Assembly (NCBI RefSeq): GCF_000332315.1
Contig: NZ_KB235939.1
Location: 248,279 to 304,578 of the forward strand
DNA: 56,300 nt
Origin: Prochlorothrix hollandica PCC 9006 = CALU 1027
GTDB taxonomy: Bacteria > Cyanobacteriota > Cyanobacteriia > Prochlorotrichales > Prochlorotrichaceae
Direction: 5' to 3'
Both the position numbers and the translations under genes were made by a program. This document shows, in pieces, positions 46,491 through 54,849 of this stretch (its first letter is position 1; each line of letters opens with the position of its first letter). The notes below the pieces were generated by a model. It did not search any database, was not told the origin of the DNA, and worked only from the letters and a program-made list of their open reading frames with translations.

Positions 46491-46742
46491 ATGGTGTCCC
46501 TCCCACGAGGTTACCGGGTGGGGAGAAGGCTGGTTGCGGCGATCATTGGCTGTGGGGTTGTGATCATTCTCCAGGGTATATCCCCGGAAACGCCGTTATT
46601 GGAGCGTATTTTGGGGGCGTTCTGGCTCTCTGGTTCGTTTCTGTTGGCGTGCTATGCAGAGCAACGGGGTTGGGTGATTGATTGGCCATGGGGGGCAACC
46701 CCTGAGGGCGATCGCCGATCCCCTGGGACAGAAGAACCGTAA
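46491..46742 (+). CDS. Small membrane protein of unknown function
   Basis: 83 residues from ATG 46491, with GGAGG three bases upstream (a short gap). Two hydrophobic segments: LVAAIIGCGVVIILQGI and ILGAFWLSGSFLLACYAEQRGWVIDW; charged C-terminus. No family recognised. The frame also opens from a GTG at 46383, through a tandem repeat. Ends 10 bp before the convergent cyclase gene. Confidence 0.5.
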   Translation: MVSLPRGYRVGRRLVAAIIGCGVVIILQGISPETPLLERILGAFWLSGSFLLACYAEQRGWVIDWPWGATPEGDRRSPGTEEP

Positions 46743-46751
46743 GGTTCGGTT

Positions 46752-48224
46752 CTAGAGTAAATAGGTGTCCATCTCCCCTCGGCCTTTGATGTTAATTTTG
46801 CCTCGATATTCAAAGGGATAGTGATCGTGGACGAGGGCATAAGTAGAGGCGCTGATCTGGATTTTGTCGGGAAGGCCATGGGATTCCATGCGGCTGGCAA
46901 TGTTGACGGCATCCCCCCAGAGGTCATAGGTGAACTTTTTAATGCCAATGACCCCCGCCACCACTTGGCCCGTATTGATCCCGATGCGTAGTTGGAAATT
47001 ACGGTGGTTGTCCTGGTTGAATTCAGCGAGGGCCGATCGCATGGCTAGGGCTAAGTCAATGATCGCTCCCCCTTGGCGATCGTGGGGCAGCGGCACCCCC
47101 CCCACCACCATGTAGGCATCGCCAATGGTTTTAATTTTTTCCAGATGATAGCGATCGACCAAGGCATCAAAGCGGGAAAAAATATCGTTGAGTAAACACA
47201 CCAGCTCTGGGGCAGGGATTTGGGTGGATAAACAGGTGAAATTGACTAAGTCAGCGAATAAAATAGTGACCTGCTCAAAATTCTGGGCGATCGCCCGTTC
47301 CCCCTGTTTCAGTTTCTCCGCAATGGAGGCGGGCAGGATGTTTAACAGCAACTGATCCGACTTCAGTTGTGCTTCCCGCAGGGCTTGTTCTGTTTGGTGA
47401 CGGGCTTGGATGGCGCTACGGGTGCGATGGAATAAATCATGGAACGATCGCACCACTTCCCCCAGTTCATCATCCTGGATCAAGGCCAAGGTTTTCAGAG
47501 CCACCTCCCGATCGGGTTCAGCTTGGGTTAAGGCTTCCCCAGCCCGTAAAAAGTCTTGGCGCAGCTCCAAGATCGGTACAATGACCAACCGCCCCACCAC
47601 CACCATGGTGGTGGCTGTCACCACCACCGCAATTAAGACCACCAAACCCGCTATCCGCCACCCATAGCCATACAGGTCTGCCTGTAGCCCGGATGAGTCG
47701 TGCCGCACCACAATAATGTATTGATCCCTGGGGGTAAACCCTAAGGTCATGGAGGCCACATCGTAACGTTGGCCCTGGCTGTGGAGTTCGGTGATAGGGT
47801 GCTGGGGATCGGGAGGTTGGGCAAAGAGGGGGGGAACATCTCCAAACTGATTGACCAGTTGTCCGGTACTGGCTTGGTATAATGCGCCCCCTTCAATCAC
47901 CGAGTCTGCATTGAACTGATTGGCAAATTTCTGGAAAAGAGCCTGGATATCTACGCCTTTCATGGCTTCTTGGCGGGTTGCCCACAGCAACTCCTGCGAG
48001 ACGAGTTCTAGCTGCCGCAGATTTTCCCGTTTTCGGCTTTGATAGGAGGGGATAAAGATAATGACTTCAATCACCACCAGGCTCAGAAAAACCCAGCAGG
48101 CTACCTTGCGGGACAGGGCCGATCGCAACAGTCCCCAGGTAAATTTTAGATACTTCGGTGCAACCATCTTCTGCCTTGCCATGGTTGGGGGTAAGGGGGT
48201 GGGGGAATCGTTAACGGCGGTCAT
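46752..48224 (-). CDS. Class III adenylate cyclase, membrane-bound
   Basis: 490 residues. Two membrane helices (about 43-61 and 192-213) flank a periplasmic sensor region of about 130 residues; a HAMP-like segment (about 215-280) and a coiled region lead to the cyclase domain. Catalytic signs: TILFADLVNFT (metal Asp), LEKIKTIGDAYMVVGG, KFTYDLWGDAVNIASRME. Lys in EKIKTIG and Asp in YDLWGD are the adenine-specifying pair, so cAMP rather than cGMP is expected. cAMP in cyanobacteria controls motility and light responses through Crp-type regulators. The sensed signal is unknown. Confidence 0.92.
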   Translation of the reverse strand: MTAVNDSPTPLPPTMARQKMVAPKYLKFTWGLLRSALSRKVACWVFLSLVVIEVIIFIPSYQSRKRENLRQLELVSQELLWATRQEAMKGVDIQALFQKFANQFNADSVIEGGALYQASTGQLVNQFGDVPPLFAQPPDPQHPITELHSQGQRYDVASMTLGFTPRDQYIIVVRHDSSGLQADLYGYGWRIAGLVVLIAVVVTATTMVVVGRLVIVPILELRQDFLRAGEALTQAEPDREVALKTLALIQDDELGEVVRSFHDLFHRTRSAIQARHQTEQALREAQLKSDQLLLNILPASIAEKLKQGERAIAQNFEQVTILFADLVNFTCLSTQIPAPELVCLLNDIFSRFDALVDRYHLEKIKTIGDAYMVVGGVPLPHDRQGGAIIDLALAMRSALAEFNQDNHRNFQLRIGINTGQVVAGVIGIKKFTYDLWGDAVNIASRMESHGLPDKIQISASTYALVHDHYPFEYRGKINIKGRGEMDTYLL

Positions 48225-48280
48225 CCCTATCTTGGATCAATGATCCTGACCTACTGACGCGATGTGCAACCTATGGGAAA

Positions 48281-48395
48281 CCCTCATCCCCCAGCCCCTT
48301 GTCCCAGCTTCGGCTTCGCTCAGCCAACGGGAGAAGGAAAGCAAGAATTCTTCAAGGTCCCTATCCCAGACAGGGAGAGGAACTTAGGGTAAGGG
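48281..48395. repeat. Dispersed hairpin repeat, long form
   Basis: CATCCCCCAGCCCCTTGTCCC... through CCCTATCCCAGACAGGGAGAGG and TTAGGGTAAGGGT, related to the short form at 26735. Sits in the gap between divergent transcription units, beside a family B element. Confidence 0.6.
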
Positions 48396-48431
48396 TCTTC
48401 GGGAAAGTCCCACATCACATTACTTAAGATA

Positions 48432-48534
48432 TACAGCAATCCTAAATCAGTTGTAAGGATCTCGATGGCTGAAACCCTTGGTGTGGTGTGCGCCCGGAGG
48501 GCGCACACCACACGACCCATTTCGGACTGCTGTA
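48432..48534 (-). mobile_element. Family B element (103 bp), reverse orientation
   Basis: TACAGCAATCCTAAAT...ACTGCTGTA with palindrome GTGTGGTGTGCGCCC-GGA-GGGCGCACACCACAC, here perfect over 15 bp per arm. Confidence 0.92.
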
Positions 48535-48639
48535 GTGCCTTGCACGGTTTGGGCTTGGAGAGCGCTCTATTAACAATTCTGCCCAGGTGGGAACCCTCAG
48601 GATTTCAGGGGACTCAGGATCCTGATCCTGGGGTTAGGA

Positions 48640-49137
48640 TCAGGTTCGATCGACGGTCAGCAGCGGTTGTAATTCCGGTGGCAACTGAACGTGGTTATGG
48701 TCAAATTTTAGGGGATAGAACCCGACGATCGCATCCCAATTCAGAGGGCCGTAAAGGTGGGGAAAGCGGACAGGATCAGCGGGATCCAGAACCGACATCC
48801 CAGGAACAGGGAGATCAGGGGCACTGCCATCGGGATGGATCGGTGCTTCCCAGCGTAGGGGTGCCTGGAGCCGTTGGGGATCCACCTCCAGCAGCACCAA
48901 GTCCCCTTGGTTTTGGTAAAAGCGATCGGCGACCCCACACACCTGATCCAAGGTGGATAGATGGATAAAACCTTCCTGGACTAAGGATGGGGGAGCATAG
49001 GCTGGGGGGAGGGACTCCAACGGGGGGGATGGGGAATTAATGGGAAATTCCACGGGTTGACCGAGGATTTGAGTCCAGGTTTGGTCTAAATCTTGCCACT
49101 GGGTCTGGGTCAAAATGTGAAAAATAGATGCTGTCAT
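48640..49137 (-). CDS. DUF952 family protein
   Basis: 165 residues with family marks FIHLSTLDQVCGVADRFYQNQGDLVLLEVDPQRL, LRWE, FPHLYGPLNWDAI. DUF952 is related in fold to ADP-ribosyl-type or RNA 2'-phosphotransferase-like folds, but has no proven role. Residues 30-52 (PVEFPINSPSPPLESLPPAYAPP) are a Pro-rich insertion before the conserved core. Soluble. No operon partner. Confidence 0.85.
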   Translation of the reverse strand: MTASIFHILTQTQWQDLDQTWTQILGQPVEFPINSPSPPLESLPPAYAPPSLVQEGFIHLSTLDQVCGVADRFYQNQGDLVLLEVDPQRLQAPLRWEAPIHPDGSAPDLPVPGMSVLDPADPVRFPHLYGPLNWDAIVGFYPLKFDHNHVQLPPELQPLLTVDRT

Positions 49138-49241
49138 CGGGGGGCAATATCCAATAATTTTTGTATCTTTATATACAAAATATCCCTTTCCTTGAGGATG
49201 ATTAACGGTTACTAGGAATCGTTACGCTTGGGTAAACGTTT

Positions 49242-49517
49242 ATGAACCTCCTCCGCGCCTATCAGCCCCTGGAACAGTTAATTCAGTCCGATAACTACCA
49301 AACCACTTGGTCCCTGGGTAACTGCCAGTATATCTATACCAAAGGTTGTACTGCCCTCCAGGCTGGGGACTGGGTTGCCCTCTATGAACCCCCCTCCAAG
49401 TATGCCCATGACCGGGGGCTACTGTTGTGCGAAACCAGTGCTGATCACTGGCTGCTGTGGGTGCCGGATCATGGGGAAGTGGAATTATGTTTGCGGCAGG
49501 TTTGTCCCACGTCCTAG
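49242..49517 (+). CDS. Small conserved hypothetical protein
   Basis: 91 residues, well-formed frame with evolved-looking composition: WSLGNCQYIYTKGCTALQAGDWVALYEPPSKYAHDRGLLLCETSADHWLLWVPDHGEVELCLRQVCPTS. Four cysteines and several Trp; no signal peptide. I do not know its family. It lies alone, convergent with murF, and the 100-bp gap upstream contains AT-rich promoter-like sequence. Confidence 0.6.
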   Translation: MNLLRAYQPLEQLIQSDNYQTTWSLGNCQYIYTKGCTALQAGDWVALYEPPSKYAHDRGLLLCETSADHWLLWVPDHGEVELCLRQVCPTS

Positions 49518-49626
49518 GACACTAGGGCAGAATTTCGGTAGTGCTGTTTAGATAGCGAAAAGACAGGCTGTCAGCCTTGTCGGACTGTTACGACTTCACT
49601 ACGTTTAGATCACTAATGCCTAATGC

Positions 49627-51108
49627 CTAAAGGTTGCCTGAGGGGTCAAAGTGCTGCGCTAGCTGGGTTACGACTTGATCTAGGGCTACCGATCGCGAAG
49701 CCTTGAACAGCAGACGATCGCCCGGTTGCACCACCTCTTTTAAGCGTTGCACTAACTGGGCCGGGTCTGTAAATTGCTCCGTGGGTACCGATCCTGCCCC
49801 GTCCGCCAGGGCTTGGGCCTCCCCTGGATCCGCTAGCACCAAGAGGCGATCCAGACCGAGGCTTTGTACCCGTTGGCCAATGTCCCGGTGGAACCCCAGG
49901 GATTTTTCCCCCAATTCCTTCATGGTGCCCAGCACCGCTAAGTGACGCTGACCTGGAATTTGACTCAACAGCACCAGGGCCGCCGCCATGGACTCTGGAC
50001 CCGCATTGTAGGTTTCATCCAGGGCCACAATATCCTGGTCCCAGTTGAGCCGTTTAGCCCGTCCCCCCGGCAACGTCACCTGCAACTGGGTGAGGGCCGA
50101 TCGCGGCACCCCCAAACAATCCGCCACAGCCAGAGCCGCTAAAAAGTTCAAGGCATTGTGCTCCCCCGCGAGGGGCAACCGAAACACTTGATCCCCCACT
50201 GCCAGGGTTTCCAGATCCCGCAGTTGACCCTGAACTTGTCCTCCCTCCAGCCCAAAGGTGATGGTTTTACCCTGCCAACAGCCTTGGGCCGTGGCCATCA
50301 AGAGGGGGTTGTCCTGGTTGAGGATGGCAATGGGTTCACCCAGGTTTGTTGCCGACAGGTTTGTTGCCGACAGGTTTATTGCCGACTCTGGTGCTAGCCC
50401 TGGTGCTAGTCCCGGCTTTGATTTAGCCATTTCTGTTAATAATTCGCACTTCGCGGCGGCGATCGCCTCCCGTGATCCCAGGCGCTCGATGTGGGCCACC
50501 CCGACATTGGTAATCACCCCTAGGGTTGGGGCGGCGATCGCCGCCAATTCTGCAATTTCCCCCGGTCCCCGCATGGCCATTTCAATGACAGCATAGCGAT
50601 GGTGAGTCCGTAACTGGAGCAGGGTTTTGGGGACTCCGATTTCATTGTTGTAGTTGGCTTCCGTTTTCAGCACTGGCCCTTGGGTCGCCACCATGGCCGC
50701 AATCAGTTCTTTCGTGGTGGTTTTGCCCACGGATCCCGTCACCCCAATCACCGGAATCTGAAACTGCTGTCGCCACCAGTGGGCAATGGCCTGGTAAGCC
50801 CTGAGGGTATTGTCCACCTGCACCAAGGTTAGCCCTAGGGTCAAATCCCCTGGGGTGGGCTGAAATTGGCCATCCACCAAGGCTAAGGTCGCGCCCTGTT
50901 CCTGGGCGATCGCTAAAAACTGGTGCCCATCAAAGCGCTCCCCCCGCAGCGCCACAAACCCCTGGCCCTGGGTTAGGCTACGGCTGTCGGTGGAGAGTCC
51001 CGTCAGCACCAGAGGCTGAACGGCATCGGTGTCCGTCAGAACCTGGGGGACAATGGCCTGGGCTGCTAACAGACTGAGGAGGCGATCGAGGGCTAAGGAA
51101 AAGGACAT
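49627..51108 (-). CDS. murF: UDP-MurNAc-tripeptide--D-alanyl-D-alanine ligase
   Basis: 493 residues. Adds D-Ala-D-Ala (from Ddl) to the peptidoglycan precursor in the cytosol. Mur ligase domains: N-terminal LSTDSRSLTQGQGFVALRGERFDGHQF, ATP-binding GVTGSVGKTTTKE (122-134), YNNEIGVP, NVGVAHIERLGS, central GEHNALNFLAALA, and C-terminal DETYNAGPESM and LGTMKELGEKS. An unusual insertion at about residues 229-257 (KSKPGLAPGLAP...NLSATNLSATNL) is coded by 12-bp and 15-bp tandem repeats. GGAG eight bases upstream supports the ATG. Confidence 0.96.
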   Translation of the reverse strand: MSFSLALDRLLSLLAAQAIVPQVLTDTDAVQPLVLTGLSTDSRSLTQGQGFVALRGERFDGHQFLAIAQEQGATLALVDGQFQPTPGDLTLGLTLVQVDNTLRAYQAIAHWWRQQFQIPVIGVTGSVGKTTTKELIAAMVATQGPVLKTEANYNNEIGVPKTLLQLRTHHRYAVIEMAMRGPGEIAELAAIAAPTLGVITNVGVAHIERLGSREAIAAAKCELLTEMAKSKPGLAPGLAPESAINLSATNLSATNLGEPIAILNQDNPLLMATAQGCWQGKTITFGLEGGQVQGQLRDLETLAVGDQVFRLPLAGEHNALNFLAALAVADCLGVPRSALTQLQVTLPGGRAKRLNWDQDIVALDETYNAGPESMAAALVLLSQIPGQRHLAVLGTMKELGEKSLGFHRDIGQRVQSLGLDRLLVLADPGEAQALADGAGSVPTEQFTDPAQLVQRLKEVVQPGDRLLFKASRSVALDQVVTQLAQHFDPSGNL

Positions 51109-51282
51109 GACGGATCTCCAACAGGACTGAGGGGCAAAGGGGAACGGTGGCGGTGACTGTCTAGGCCCATTATGGGTTTAGGCCAGAGGAAACCATCGGC
51201 AGATTTCCCCCATGACCGCTGCAATCTGCCGTTTCCGTGTTTTTACGAATTTTAGATTGTCGATAATTAGACTAAAGTAAGA

Positions 51283-51328
51283 AGGCAGGCTGATCATGGC
51301 AGGCTGATCATGGCAGGCTTATCATGAG
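51283..51328. repeat. Minisatellite, 14-bp unit x3
   Basis: GGCAGGCTGATCAT x3, last unit with TTATC. The rest of 51109-51499 shows no gene. Confidence 0.85.
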
Positions 51329-51499
51329 TGAGGCGCAACGCCCCCATCCCCCAGGAATATTCTTGTTGAAGATGGATCCCGGAACCCACCAGACCACAGG
51401 GATCAGCCTAGATTAATATCCTACTGACTTCTGGATCATCGTTGGCTAGGGTAGCCCAAACTACATCGCCTATGGCTCCAGACTGTTAGCCTTAAGCCA

Positions 51500-51602
51500 T
51501 ACAGCAGTCCGAGATGGGTTGTGTGGTGTGCGCCCGGAGGGTGTACACCACAGCAAGGGTTTCAGCCATCGAGATCCTTACAACTGATTTACGATTGCTG
51601 TA
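51500..51602 (+). mobile_element. Family B element (103 bp), interrupted at its end by family D
   Basis: TACAGCAGTCCGAGAT to TTTACGATTGCTGTA. Its palindrome has decayed slightly (GGGTGTACACCAC). The terminal TGTA is duplicated on the other side of the adjoining family D element. Confidence 0.85.
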
Positions 51603-51701
51603 GGGCACCTCGGAAAATCCAAATTCTCGCTCCTGTACTAACGCAAGAATAGGGGTTGTGGCAGGCGGCGAAGCCGCCTGCCATAATTAATCGAGGTGCC
51701 C
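51603..51701 (+). mobile_element. Family D element (99 bp) with 4-bp target duplication
   Basis: GGGCACCTCGGAAAATCC to TTAATCGAGGTGCCC, inner palindrome CAGGCGGCGAAGCCGCCTG. Flanked by TGTA at 51599-51602 and 51702-51705. Confidence 0.9.
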
Positions 51702-51764
51702 TGTACAAGGTTGGGCCAGGTACTAACCGTCAGATTGATTATCAGGATTGGAGGTCAGGACATT

Positions 51765-53051
51765 GTGAACCGTTCCATGGTGTATCGAGAGAGAAGCGGA
51801 TCCCAGGATCAAGTTCTGTATGACCATTTCCTAGAATTGGTGGAACAGGAGGCTCCCGATCGCCTATTGGAGCGGTTCAAGCTGCTGTTTATGGATGGCA
51901 TGGGCTATCCCGATCGCACCATCACCAAGTCCTTAGAAGAACTGATTGGCAGTTCAATCACAGAACAGGAGTTTGCCTATCTCCTCAATCGCTGCTGCCA
52001 TATTCTGATCAACCGTTGGCAACTGAGCGATCGCCACAGCAGTGCCATTCTGCAACTAATTGACCTCTTGGGCCAACCCCCCGTGAACAAGAGTGGAACC
52101 CTATACCGCTCCCGCAACCTCACCCGCCTCCACCAACTGCTCCACACCTTCCAGGAGAGCGAGCAGTACCTGACCTTAACCCGATTGGCCCAGGTGGTGG
52201 AAAATGCTAAACCCCCTGTGCAGCCCGTTCAAACCCAACCCTTGGGGCAGTTGATTAGCCGCTATCCCTATCTCTACGACCACTGTCTTGTCAGTGAAGA
52301 TAGCGACTACCAACACCAAAATCGGATCCTAAAACTGCGCTGTGAGCATCAACAAACCTTCGAGAAGAATCTGTCCCTATACCTCACCTACCAGGTGCGC
52401 CGCAGCCACTTAGCCCAGCGGGGGGTGCGGGATACGACCCAAATCCAGCAATTGCTTACTCCCGTGGAGAATCCCACGTTCCTCAATAATCGGGAATTGT
52501 CTGCCGCCTTACGCCAGTATGCGGGCAAGGTCAACCAAAAACAGTCTTACCAGGATATGGCGCGGCAGTTTTCGGCCCATACGAGCCAGGGTCTAACCTT
52601 TGGTAAGTTTAAGGGGGATCTCTATCAATACATCACGGGGTCGATCGGATCGGACTACAGCGGGCGCACCTTTAGCCGCAAACTCACCCAACACTTGCAA
52701 CAGATCTCGCGGGAAAGTGAAGCCAGCCGCCTCACGGATTTTCTGGTGGTGAGAACCTGTAGTCAGGTCATCAATTTTATGGTGGTGGAAAGTCCCCGTA
52801 AGCTGGATCACTTTGTGTTGATGGATTTGTTGAGCAATTTAGGAACCTTGGAAACCATTGGGCTGTTGTTGAAGTTGTCCCTGTTTTGTAACAAGGTGAA
52901 GCCCTACCTGGAAAAACGGCTCTCGATTTTATTTACCCACTATGAAACCAGTACCCAGGAAGCCATGCTGTGGCTGATCCACACCCTGGAGCATATGCAT
53001 TTGGCGTTAACCACTAATTTTGGCGCATTGCAATTGCCCTTCCGGGTTTAG
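51765..53051 (+). CDS. Conserved cyanobacterial protein of unknown function
   Basis: 428 residues, helical, basic and soluble. I place the start at the GTG 51765, which has GGAGG ten bases upstream; ATG 51777 (MVYRERSGSQDQ) is the alternative. A frame opening at 51696 begins inside the family D element and is not credible. Segments such as DRTITKSLEELIGSSITEQEFAYLLNRCCHILINRW and SRYPYLYDHCLVSEDSDYQHQNRILKLRCEHQQ look strongly conserved in type, but I recognise no domain or catalytic motif. No signal peptide or membrane segment. Monocistronic. Confidence 0.8.
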   Translation: MNRSMVYRERSGSQDQVLYDHFLELVEQEAPDRLLERFKLLFMDGMGYPDRTITKSLEELIGSSITEQEFAYLLNRCCHILINRWQLSDRHSSAILQLIDLLGQPPVNKSGTLYRSRNLTRLHQLLHTFQESEQYLTLTRLAQVVENAKPPVQPVQTQPLGQLISRYPYLYDHCLVSEDSDYQHQNRILKLRCEHQQTFEKNLSLYLTYQVRRSHLAQRGVRDTTQIQQLLTPVENPTFLNNRELSAALRQYAGKVNQKQSYQDMARQFSAHTSQGLTFGKFKGDLYQYITGSIGSDYSGRTFSRKLTQHLQQISRESEASRLTDFLVVRTCSQVINFMVVESPRKLDHFVLMDLLSNLGTLETIGLLLKLSLFCNKVKPYLEKRLSILFTHYETSTQEAMLWLIHTLEHMHLALTTNFGALQLPFRV

Positions 53052-53180
53052 GGGATAGCGCCGGGGCAGGGTTGGTCAAGATTGGGCGAGGAAACCCCGC
53101 CCCTTGTATCTTCAGAGGTGTCAGGTTTCCTGATCCTGCCGGTAGTGTGGGGCTGGTTGACCGACCCAAGAGGGTCGCTG

Positions 53181-53376
53181 TAGGTTGGGTAGAGGAACGA
53201 AACCCAACAGCCACAATGGTTGTGTTGGGTTTCGCAAGGCTCTACCCAACCTACGATTGCGAGGTTTTTGATCGCGTAGGTTGGGTAGAGGAACGAAACC
53301 CAACGAGAAACCTTGCAATACGCAGAGTTTTGGGCGATCGCCCTAGTCCCCTGTTGGGTTTCGCCCGATAGGTTGG
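53181..53376. repeat. Family F inverted repeats, two copies
   Basis: 53181-53256 is a nearly perfect inverted repeat: GTAGGTTGGGTAGAG, GAACGAAACCCAACA, short loop, TGTTGGGTTTCG, CTCTACCCAACCTAC. 53276-53376 is a looser copy opened by about 50 bp in its centre. Partial relatives occur at 38031 and about 53697. Confidence 0.85.
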
Positions 53377-53394
53377 GGCGGTGTCCTTGGGGTC

Positions 53395-53676
53395 GTAACT
53401 ATTCAGGAGGGGACGAAGTGAGTAGGGTTTCAGCCCCACGATCGCCGGTCAGAGCCGGATCAACGGGATGCATTTCACCTTGGAACCATCGACCTCGGGT
53501 AGGGGTCGTGCCCCCGTGCCGACCCTCTTGGCGACCCACAGCCGGGGCAACCACGGGGGGATTGCCCCTACCAAAATCGGTGAACCCACCCCAGTGAGAT
53601 GAACCCTCTCCAATCGCCTAAGGTCTGTTTTCTAAAGTCTGAAACCCTCATTCTCCCGTAACCCCCTGAATAATTA
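53395..53676 (+). mobile_element. Family A element, full length, with 10-bp target duplication
   Basis: GTAACTATTCAGGAGGGG to ACCCCCTGAATAATTA (282 bp), flanked by CCTTGGGGTC at 53385-53394 and again at 53677-53686. This copy defines the ends of the family. The termini and the inner GGGTTTCAG blocks form an imperfect 40-bp inverted repeat. No transposase. Confidence 0.92.
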
Positions 53677-53826
53677 CCTTGGGGTCTTGGGCAGCTCAAC
53701 CCAACCTACGGAAACATAAGCCTTTCAGACGTTGTGTCAGTCAAGCAGAGTGTGGGGTTCTGGCCAGTTTTGTCAGTCACCCAAGTCTCAGGCTCTGCCC
53801 TAGGGTAAGTGAGGCAACAGCTAACT

Positions 53827-53880
53827 GCTATAGTTGGCAATGACTTCAGGTAATGACTTCAGGCAATGACATCAGACATG
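53827..53880. repeat. Minisatellite, 14-bp unit x3, overlapping the phnD start
   Basis: GGCAATGACTTCAG, GTAATGACTTCAG and GCAATGACATCAG units. The last contains the phnD ATG. Confidence 0.75.
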
Positions 53881-54849
53881 AGACAGCAAGCAAGTATGGG
53901 GTTAGGGTTACGACGATCGACGCTGTTGGTTGGACTACTGCTATTCCTGGGAGCCTGTACGGGAGAGCCTAAAACCCCAGAAGATGGGGGGACACCGGAG
54001 GCTAGCGGAGGCGATCGATCGCCGGGGGATCCGGTGGCTCCCTTGGCGATCGGGGCCATTCCCGATCAGGATCCCGATAAAGTGCAGCGTTTATCAGACC
54101 TGCTGGTGAGCTACCTGGGGACAGAGCTGGAGGTGCCCGTGGTTTACCAGCCCGTCACGGATTATGCCGCTGCCGTCAGTGCCTTCAAGGTGGGGGATCT
54201 GGATTTAGTCTGGTTTGGAGGATTGACGGGGGTGCAGGCCCGGTTGCAAGTGCCCGGTGCCCAGGCGATCGCCCAGCGGGACATTGACGAGCAATTTAAG
54301 AGTGTCTTCATTGCCAACAGCCGGAGCGGCATTGAACCCTTTACGGAACCCAGCGGTCTGATGGCCCTCAAGGATCACAGCTTCACCTTTGGCAGCGAAT
54401 CCTCCACCTCAGGGCGACTGATGCCCCAATACTTCCTGCAACAGGCGGGGCTAACCCTGGCGGATTTCCAAGGGGAGGTGGGGTTTTCGGGCAACCATGA
54501 TGCCACCTTAAAGTTAGTGGAAGCGGGAACCTATGAGGTGGGAGCCTTGAATTCCCAGGTGTGGGAGTCCCGGTTGGCGGAAGGAGCCGTGGATACCACA
54601 AAAGTTGAGGTGGTGTGGTGGACTCCCCCCTACTATGACTATCACTGGGTCATCAGCCCCGCCGTGGCAGAGCGCTATGGTCCTGGGTTTAATCAACGGG
54701 TAGAGGATGCCCTGATTGGCTTAGATGCCACGGTGCCGGAGGAACAGGAAATCTTGGATCTCTTTGGCGCGACCCGATTTATCCCCACCCGCAATGAGAA
54801 TTATGATCAAATTGAGGCGGTGGGTCGGGATATTGGCAAAATTGAGTAA
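53866..54849 (+). CDS. phnD: Phosphonate/phosphite-type ABC transporter substrate-binding lipoprotein
   Basis: 327 residues. Lipoprotein signal: LLVGLLLFLGAC with the lipobox Cys at about residue 31, then an acidic Gly/Pro linker. The binding domain has IGAIPDQDPDKVQRLSDLLVSYLGTELEVPV, DLDLVWFGGLTGVQA, FGSESSTSGRLMPQYFL and GNHDATLKLVEAGTYEVGALNSQVWE, typical of the PhnD group for phosphonate, phosphite or related oxyanions. The ATG lies in a tandem repeat; the ATG at 53878 is an alternative. It overlaps phnC by one base. Confidence 0.93.
   Translation: MTSDMRQQASMGLGLRRSTLLVGLLLFLGACTGEPKTPEDGGTPEASGGDRSPGDPVAPLAIGAIPDQDPDKVQRLSDLLVSYLGTELEVPVVYQPVTDYAAAVSAFKVGDLDLVWFGGLTGVQARLQVPGAQAIAQRDIDEQFKSVFIANSRSGIEPFTEPSGLMALKDHSFTFGSESSTSGRLMPQYFLQQAGLTLADFQGEVGFSGNHDATLKLVEAGTYEVGALNSQVWESRLAEGAVDTTKVEVVWWTPPYYDYHWVISPAVAERYGPGFNQRVEDALIGLDATVPEEQEILDLFGATRFIPTRNENYDQIEAVGRDIGKIE

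Noticed and set aside
51696..51764. In-frame N-terminal extension of the conserved unknown gene
   Set aside because: The extension starts within the family D element; a GGAGG-preceded GTG at 51765 explains the start better.
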